A stretch of 64,000 nucleotides of DNA from Aptenodytes patagonicus (lineage: Eukaryota > Chordata > Aves > Sphenisciformes > Spheniscidae). Shown piece after piece: positions 56,201 to 64,000 of the stretch (its first letter is position 1; each line of letters opens with the position of its first letter). A model generated the notes under the pieces. That model made no database searches. It worked only from the letters and a program-made list of their open reading frames with translations, and was not told the DNA's origin. The DNA is taken from positions 122,015,794 through 122,079,793 of the forward strand of contig NC_134949.1 of assembly GCF_965638725.1 (NCBI RefSeq), given 5' to 3'. A program made the position numbers and the translations under genes.

Positions 56201-58511
56201 CTCTGCCTGCTTTCTGGGGGCTTTGTGTGTAGGATTAAAACAGAAAAAACCCAGGTCCGGTTTGAAAGCCGCCTCACCCAGCTGGAAGGAGTAACTGGAA
56301 ATTTTCAGTCACAACTTAGCAGAGGCACAACATGGCTCTCAACCACGGCTCAAACTCTGTGGATGCTTCTCCATGATCCAGCATGGAAAACAACATCTTT
56401 GTGGCATGTTTTACAACACTGTTACCACAGGAGAGTACCTACCGAAAGCTAGAATCTCTACAGCTAGCCTGGTACTAACTAGCCTGAATAACCAGCGGGA
56501 TTATTTGTAAGGACAGGCCAGTCATAAGCAGCTTCACAAGGAAATGGAGTAGGAGCATCCTAAAAAAACCATGAGGCAACATGCTGCGGGGCAAAGGTAC
56601 TCTGGCAGGGCACCCGCGGGGAACGAAGAGTAAGAATTGCTGTGATTCAAATGAAAGGATATTTGCTGCTTTTTCAAAAACAACGCCTGGCCTTTATGTG
56701 CCTGGGAGCCCTCTGGGAACTGCTGATGCTGTTACCTCAGTAAGGGCATTTGGCCAAAGCGAGGAGTCAGAGTGTCATTTAGGCCCAATTCAGAGAAGTA
56801 TTTGGGCATTTTATTGTCACTGAAACCAACGGAAGTTAGACACTAAAATGCTGCTGTGATTCAAGCCCTACCTACTCATTTATGAGACATATTGCATATG
56901 CAAATGTAAAGGAAAAAAATCCAAGCAATTATACTATAGCTATTTCAGGCAAGTTGTCTGATTTGTAAATTTGGGATTTGTGACTGTACTTTTTTTTCCT
57001 GGAAGAGCTGGTGCGTGACAGACTTCAGTCTCCTCTCGCCCTTATTCAGAATTGAAGGAGCAGTATTTTGCTCTCTGCCTGTCAGAAGTCCATTCAGACA
57101 CCTGAATTCCCAAGATGCCCATTCAGCTCCTGAAGGAGAGGTGCTCTGGGGAACCCTGTTTTGTAATAAATGCATGGGCTGTGCATCGGGCAACATGAGG
57201 AGCGCATAGGATCTGTTCACTAGAGTACTTCTCTGTTGTTAATGTTACACAACAAGAGACACTTTGCCTTACTTATATCATGCGTAAGGTAGTGGCGAAT
57301 TTGACCCTGTATACACTTACCAGAAAGTCTGTTGTATTTCAGGATAAACTCGACTTTAAACCCATTTGCCTTTCTTGGATGCATCTAATAGGGGAAGACC
57401 TTTGTTCCTTCTTTGCTCCAAACCATCCTTAGCTTTATGTTTTCCTTTAGGGCCAACACAAAGTGCCTTTATTTCTGGTAATTTCAGTTTTCCTTTGGGT
57501 CCATTGGGTGTTGTCGAGTAATTTAAGAAAGGGCCTAGCTGGCAGCCAGCTCAATAGCCCAGCTATGGAAACCGAGTGAACCTGGGTTTGACACCTGTTA
57601 CCAACAGGTTCAGAGCAACTCTGAATGAACATCCTCAAAAGAGAGCATTATTTGCCCTTGTCATTCAACAGCACAAAACATGAGAAAAGGGTAAACCAAT
57701 AAAGAGTCTTCCCTTGACCAGACTGTAATCTTTTGCAAAGTATTATCATCTGGCACAAACAATACAGAAGAAAACGACAGGTTGTCAAGGCTGGCTCATC
57801 CTTCCTTTGTGCAGGGCTGAGCTGTCCCTGGGGCAAATGGAGAGAGAGTTTGAAGTTGAGTTACTGCCAGCTTCTTGCTCTTCCACCTTGACACACCACA
57901 TTGCTTGCTTGTGTTGCTACTGCCATGTTGTGGCGCAAGGAAAGAAAGGTCCTTCCGTTGATGTACCTCATTGTGAAAATATAAGATGCTGTCAATTGTA
58001 AAAACATGGTTTATTAAAGGTTATTAGATTTTCCTTATGCTTATTGTTTGTTGCTTTCATATACAGTACAAAATGTGCATGCCATTCATGCTAACTGTGA
58101 AATACAGTTATTTTTTTCTGCTCTAGTGATTTCTAAAGAAGTTTTGTATTGCAATGTCCAAGAGTTTGATGTGCAAGAAAAACAGGATGAAGCACGCAGT
58201 CTTTACAAGTGATTTCGTCTTGCTGCTGAGAACTTGCGGACAATGTGTTTATTAGACATCACTTGCATAGAGGTTGATGTTGCAACTTCACATTATAGGT
58301 GGGAGCAATGGGAAGCTCTGGTCAGGCTTTGAGAGACACATTTGTCTCTCACACACTTGTGTCTGCACACATGATTTTTGACATTTTGAAAAAGCTTGCT
58401 CATCTTCTTCACACACAGCTGTGCAGGCTATGAGGTACAGAGCCAGCTTTTGCATCCCCAGCTCTTCAGCCGTTACCGCTCAGGAGGGTACTGTCAGGTA
58501 CCCTGGCAGTT
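56201..58511. other. Non-coding spacer
   Basis: Unique sequence with no recognised gene, RNA or mobile element. Confidence 0.45.
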
Positions 58512-59360
58512 TCACAGAATCCCAGAGTCTCTCAGCTGGAAGGGCCCTCAGGAGATCTCTGGTTCAACCTCTTGCCCAGAGCAGGGCCTGCTCTGGCATC
58601 AGACCAGGCTCCTCAGGGCTTTCTCCAGTTAGGTCTTGAAAACCTTCAAGGATGGAGCCTGCACAACCCCTCTGGGGAGCCTGTTCCAGTGTTTGAGAAT
58701 TTTTGTCCCTTATATCAAGTTGGATCCTCCTGTATTTCCCACTGTCTCTTTTTCTCCCATTGTGCACCTCAGTAACAAGCCTAGCTCTGTTGTTTTGATG
58801 ACTTCCCGATAGATATGGGGAGGTGGCTATTAGGTTCCCCCACAGCCTTCTTTTCTCAAGGATGAACAAGCCCCATTCCCTCTGCCTCTCCTCATAGGAC
58901 AAGTGCTACCATCCTGGTAGCCCTCTCCTGACCTTGCTCCTGTTTATTGATGTCTTTCTTGTACAGCGAATCTCAAAACTACAAGCATTTACTCCAGATG
59001 CAGTCTAACAAGTGCCGAGTAAGTGGGGAAAATCCCTACTCCCTTGATCTGCTGGCTGTGCTCCTGTTCAAACAGCCCAGGATGTTGGTGGCCCTCTCTG
59101 CTGCCGGGGCAGGCTGCTGGCCCATGCTCAGCTTGCTGTCAGCCCAGACCCCCAGGGCCTTTTCTGCAGAGCTGTCCCCAACCAGTCGGTCCCCAGCCCC
59201 CCCCCAGCAATGGTCTATTCCTTCCCAGGTGCAGGATTTGGTAATTGTCCTTGTTGAATTTCTTGAGGTTGCTGTCGGCCTTTCTTGCAGCCTGTTGGGG
59301 TCCCCCTGAGTGACAGCCCTGCCCTTGAGCATATCGACTCATCCCCCCAGTTTGGTTTCT
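58512..59360 (-). mobile_element. Old CR1 LINE fragment, minus-strand sense
   Basis: Starts with a degraded terminal repeat (CAGAATCCCAGAGTCTCTCA). On the minus strand it keeps short stretches of the CR1 frame such as SYEERQREWGLFILEKRRLW, broken by stops. It extends about 850 bases to the CCCCCCAGTTTGGT region. It is more diverged than the copies at 2.3 and 45.4 kb and from a different CR1 subfamily. Confidence 0.85.
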
Positions 59361-62300
59361 TTGTTATTGAACTATTCACCCCAGTCTTTGAGCTCAGCAC
59401 AGCGTTTGTTTGCTTTAGGTTGCTGTATAGCTTCAGCTCTGGAAATGTTAATTGTCAAACCCAAGCGTTTGGATGACACGGTGAAACAAACTGCTGGTAG
59501 CTTCAGGTCTATGCTAAAAACGCTGAGAATTTCTGTGAAGTGAGATTTCAGTACCTGGCTATAGCTACACAGCGGAGGCAGCTTTCCAAGTCTGTGGTTT
59601 CCCTCAAGAGACCCTTTTTACGAGCTGCTTATCTAGCAGGGGGAGAGGGAGGTGGAGAGACGGTGTCTGCAGGACGGCTCGGTGCGAGGTGCACGGCTGC
59701 CATCCTGTGGCACACAGCCCACCCGTGGGCTGCCGCGGGGCACAAGCCGGGTCTCCAACATCTATTAGTACCAGTTATTAATAGCTAAATTGGAGTAACA
59801 TCTTCTGAGCCCAGCTATCATCATACTGCTATTTATACAAGCTGCTGTACAAACCGAGAGGAGGTCCCTGCCCTGAAGGGTCCAGAAAGAAACAGGGACT
59901 CAGGAGCAGAGCTCCTGAAGTCATGCAGTGGAGCGGAGGGGAAACTGCGGGGCTCTGCCATTTAAGTGACAGCACCTTTTCCTTCATGTCTGCCTGGAGT
60001 ACAATCCTTGTCGTCAAGCCTTTCCCGCCCACACGGGAGAAAAGTCTCACTATTCCAACTAAGTCTCTGAACTATGTAAAAACTAAAAAAACCCAACTGG
60101 TCAAGAGTTCATTGTTTCAGTTGCTCTGCTCCACAGAGACTGCCCACATTGCTGTCCTCTAGCTGTGGACGGGTTAGCAGACTCTCCTCCTGGACACATT
60201 AAAATTAATCGCAGAAACCCAGAAAGGCAGAGCTTGAAGAGGTCTGAAAACCTTGTATACTCCATTCCCTAGGCTGTAAAGCAACTTCAGATCATCTTTT
60301 AAAATCTCCACTTAAAGAGATTCTAATGCCTTCCTGTTTAACTTATTTCAGTATTTAATCAGACTTAGCATTAGAAAGTTTTCTTGAGTATATAACCTGC
60401 AAATAAAGTAAATTGTTTTTTCCCCTCACTCTCGGTGGGCCGCATATTTTTAAAATAAATTTTAAAATGGTCATTTTGAGTCTTCCCTTTTCTAGAACAA
60501 ACAGCTCTGTCACCTCGTGCTCCTAAGCTGAGTTTCTAGACTTGACTTTGCCAAGACGATGGCTGAAGTCCAGCCCAACCTTTAGCCTTCCTTAAGCCTT
60601 TTCCCTCTGACTCCCTGCATCTAGTAGGAGCATCCCTGCAGCAGGAGCATGCCCTCTTTTCTACCTGTGGGTAGCTCTCTGCTGAGCCAAGGGGCTACCA
60701 CAAGCAACTGCCAATCCCTGTAGTACCATAGTCCATTAGACAGCAATTTCTCCTTCTCTTAATTGGTAGGTTACTTCCCTGAGGACCAGATTCTGCAAAT
60801 ATGCCAGGCACTCCCATCCCTGTCATTTCGGCTCTCACAACACTGCAGGATCAGACTCTAAACCTCTAATGGGTTCAGAGCCAGACTAAGGGATGGATAT
60901 CAGCCTTGCCTGGGTTCAGCTCTGTTTTACGGACTCGTAAGTGAGCCAAGTGGCTTTTGTCCAGCAGTGCTCCTGCTTATGTCCGGCATCTCTCAGTATG
61001 TCATCACGGGGAATGATAACGTGTTCCCATCTGTGTGCAAAGCGGGCTGCTACAAAAGCACTTGCATAAGATGACTGATACCTTTTGCTATTTGTCTTTG
61101 AAGGAAAAGAAATACACCTGTTAGCTGTTCTGTGTATGTGCATATGTGTGCATATATATAGCTTCTTGAATCGGGAAATTATTCTGAGTTTCAGCGTTCC
61201 TCCAGGGAGAATGTGAAGGCTTGAGATTGGGGTGCTTTTTCCCCTTGTCCTGTGCATTCTTCTCCTGTGAACGTGAAGAGAAATCCTATAATGCGTCAGA
61301 AATGCTACAACCTTAGGTCAATAAAAACAAGCCGCAATTCCACAAGAGTCTAAGTAGCAGAGAGGTTTTTATGGAACAGAGCATACATCCCACAGTATGG
61401 AATAGTATAATATCCCATATGCTGACATAGAGTAATAATAAACACATATGTTATGTATACACATATTACAGCAGTATTAAAACATGTGAATTGAATGATG
61501 ATCGGGTGTGATAAATCGATGCTTGCTTCTGAGTTGACTAGTTTAATCATTAGGGTTGGTAGTCATTGTTCAGTATCATCCATAAAGTGAACTGGATGTT
61601 TTGTCCTGTTGTCAAGGGGTAAACATTTCTAAAGAAACACCAAAACCTCACTTTGCATAAACATTTCTAAGCAAACACTAAAACCCCACTTCCACACTTG
61701 GCAGCAACCAGTGCTCATCTGAACCCACAGGCCAAGGACTATGTACACATAAGCGAGATCATCTCTCCAGCTAAGGCTTGAGAAACATGATGAAAAACAA
61801 GGAAAGAAGCTAGCTGTACTGACAGCCAGATTATTTCAGAGGACCTTACTTTGGTTTCTTCTTAGAAGGAAGCCAAAATAATGTGCTTAGCCCAAAATGT
61901 GGAGCCCACTTGACATAATGTTCTTTCTTGAGCATAGCCATGTTTGCTCCTACTGCTCTATGTGCAGTACAAGCAATTTTACAGCACAAAAAGGTCTCAA
62001 CAAAAATAAATTAACTCCTGTTAAAAACACTTGCTTTGAAAACGTTATACTGACTTGTCCAATCCAACAGGTGATTTTGAGGAGCATGCAGGGCACTTAA
62101 TTGTATTTCTTCATTGCACGCCATAGAGAAAATACATTGTTTTAATGTTGTTTGAAAAAGCTGAGCAGCATGGGCCTCACCCATGACGAAGAGTCATTAT
62201 TCTGCTGGCTTGAATATGGGGCGTCTAGGTCTGGGCTTACATTACACAGGGTGACTGCAATATTGTTTGTTTTAGGAGCTATATGTCATGGCTTTCTTGT

Positions 62301-63570
62301 TGGCTTGGAGTTGGTCACGTCCAACAATCCCCAGAGGAACTGTGCCGTCAGTTATGGCTGTAGTTTTTGTCGTGGAGACAGTCATCCACTAACAGCTGGA
62401 CTAAAACCTCCGGCTGATTTAATGTATGGCACCATTCAGGTGCTCGGTGGTTATGCCTAGATTTCGGCTGACGTGCAGCTCTACTGATCTTGGCTTTGTG
62501 AACGTCATTGCAGCTGAGCAGCTGGGTACAGATTCCTAATAAAGCTCAGCTCTCCCCATCTCCCACTGAATGCAGCAGCTTAGAGATCGTTAAGAGAATC
62601 AGACCGCTGGTGTTCAGTGATGTGCCAGGCCAACTGTGCCGTTTCTCCATGTCCTTTGACAGCAAGAAGCTCTCATCTGCCAGCTGAAGCCACCGACCTC
62701 TGAGGGGAGGAGAGGGACTGGGCCCCTCTGTTCCTCAGAGAGATGCAACCTGTGGCAGGTCCGTGAAACTGAGCTGGTGTGCAGTTGAGGCACAGGCTGA
62801 ATTTCCCATCCCATCAACCTTTCCTTTTTATTCCTCCTCTTCCATTGCACCAACTACCCCCTCAGGCAGTCTCTGAGCCAATTCTGCAACGATAAATATA
62901 GCTAATAACAAACCACGTCTAGTAATCGACAGCCTGTTTGATCTTTAGGGAAGCAGATCGCCAGCTTATCTTGACAGTCCAAAAGCACCGGAGGGGCGGG
63001 AGAAGCTCAGGTGTTGCAGGCACGTCTCTGCGGTCCTCCTCAGGCAACAGAGAGGTTGCCCTGCCGCTGTGCCAAGCTGCACTGGGGGGCGTGAGGTGGA
63101 AGGGGGGAAGGACAGAGGACAGAAAGCATACTGCCAAATTTCAATTTGCAGCTGGCTTTTGTTTAGCTGCCTCAGGGTGAGGGCAGCGGGAGCTTGTACC
63201 TGCCTGCAAAATGCTGTGTAGACGTACCTGTGGTTTGAAAAACCTGCTAAATTGACGTGGCAGACATTGCAAAGATCTGAGCAGCAAATTAAGGAATTAG
63301 CGTCAACAGAGGGATTTCCAGTACTGTAGGAGGGATTTACCTTTTGTGTAAACAAAACACAGATGCGAGAGCAAAGCTGAGGGCGGAGGCAATCAAAAGT
63401 TACGGTTTGCCAAAAGCCCCATGCCAGGCTGCTGTTTTCAGAGTGCATTTACGCTGCTGCCTGCCTGCATTCAAGGGTCACAAGCAACAGCAGCTGAACA
63501 TACTCCGTCCTGAATTCACCTGCCCAAGGTGGGCGGCGCAACAAACCCGTGCGTGCTCTACGTTGGCATG
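59361..63570. other. Non-coding spacer
   Basis: About 4.2 kb without a supported gene. It holds a two-copy 38-bp tandem repeat (61620-61695). The open frame at 62152-62460 begins with TTG and has no known relative. Confidence 0.45.
61620..61695 (+). repeat. 38-bp tandem repeat, two copies
   Basis: TAAACATTTCTAA begins at 61620 and again at 61658, with the following AAACAC and AAAACC blocks repeated and a few substitutions. Confidence 0.85.
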
Positions 63571-64000
63571 CCTCCGTGTGCGCGTGTGCGCGTGTGCGTG
63601 GGCGTATGCGTGACACGGGCGGTGAAGTAGCGACTGGCAGCCACCGGGGGGTGGTGTTGCCTCTCCCGCCGGCGGCGGCCCCGGGACGCGGCCGGCCCCG
63701 CAGCGCCCGCCCGCCCGTTGCCGACAGGCGGCGCCCGCGGCTTTGGCAGCTGCGCGGCCGCGGCAAGAGGCAGGCGGGCAGAGGCGCGCTCCTGCCCGCG
63801 CGCTGCCCGCCCCGCCCCGCCCCGCGGAGGGCGAGCGCCGCCTGGCGGCCCGGCGGGGCCGGGGCGGGCCGGGAGCGGGAGCGGGGTCCTCCGCGCCCCT
63901 GCCCCGGGCGCTGCAGCAGGAGTGGGACCGGGGCGGCGTTGCGATAACGACCTGCAGCCCCTCTCCCCACCCCAGCGTTTTCTGTCGCAAACCCGACCTT
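63571..64000. promoter_or_regulatory. CpG island at right edge
   Basis: A sharp switch to very CpG-rich DNA that continues past the window. It is preceded by a (GTGTGC)n-like tract at about 63575-63612. No exon or conserved protein is visible. It could be the promoter of C21orf62, of a divergent non-coding RNA or of the next gene to the right. Confidence 0.55.

Noticed and set aside
62152-62460. 102-codon plus-strand frame near the right end
   Set aside because: It starts with TTG, has no family resemblance and shows no supporting exon signals.
1-64000. tRNA, rRNA, CRISPR arrays, bacterial-type operons or a novel multi-gene system
   Set aside because: None was found. The window is explained by two host protein genes, promoter islands, CR1 copies, one solo LTR and simple repeats.

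Overview
The window is nuclear DNA of a bird. Four CR1 LINE copies and one CR1 3' tail are present. One solo LTR (31288-31835) belongs to a family I recall as abundant in neoavian birds and absent from galliforms, so a neoavian species is the best guess. That narrowing rests on memory. Genes are split by introns, promoters are GC-rich islands, and the spacers are AT-rich.

Gene content is low. From the left edge, 1-560 is a CpG island that looks like the promoter of the next gene to the left. By synteny with human chromosome 21 (SYNJ1 - PAXBP1 - C21orf62) this would be SYNJ1, but no coding exon of it is visible. Next is about 8 kb of spacer with a 5'-truncated CR1 (about 2335-3024) and a very recent inverted/direct duplication cluster (3280-3905).

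The main gene is PAXBP1 (GCFC1) on the minus strand, complete from its start codon at 37725 to its stop at 9915. I resolved all 18 coding exons by splice site and reading frame. They join into 957 codons. Intron 5 uses a GC-AG splice pair. Intron 4 carries the solo LTR in the sense orientation. The promoter island (about 36900-38600) has a YY1 motif, a CACGTG E-box and a 112-codon upstream reading frame that overlaps the PAXBP1 start in another frame.

C21orf62 lies about 4.5 kb upstream of PAXBP1, also on the minus strand. It is a single coding exon (42235-42909) for a predicted secreted cysteine-containing glycoprotein of 224 residues. A good splice acceptor at 42979/42980 shows that its 5' UTR comes from exons further right. 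The GC-rich patch near 55.7-56.2 kb, with a TATA-like box and strong minus-strand donors, and the CpG island at 63.6-64.0 kb are candidate promoters.

From 46 to 63 kb there is spacer with a third antisense CR1, homopolymers and small tandem repeats. No protein-coding gene could be supported there. The genes in view all share one orientation. PAXBP1 is a nuclear chromatin/splicing-associated adaptor and C21orf62 a predicted secreted protein, so nothing suggests they work together. I found no previously undescribed multi-gene system. The points worth following are the rearranged repeat cluster, the GC-AG intron, the long uORF, the enlarged low-complexity PAXBP1 N-terminus and the sense solo LTR.
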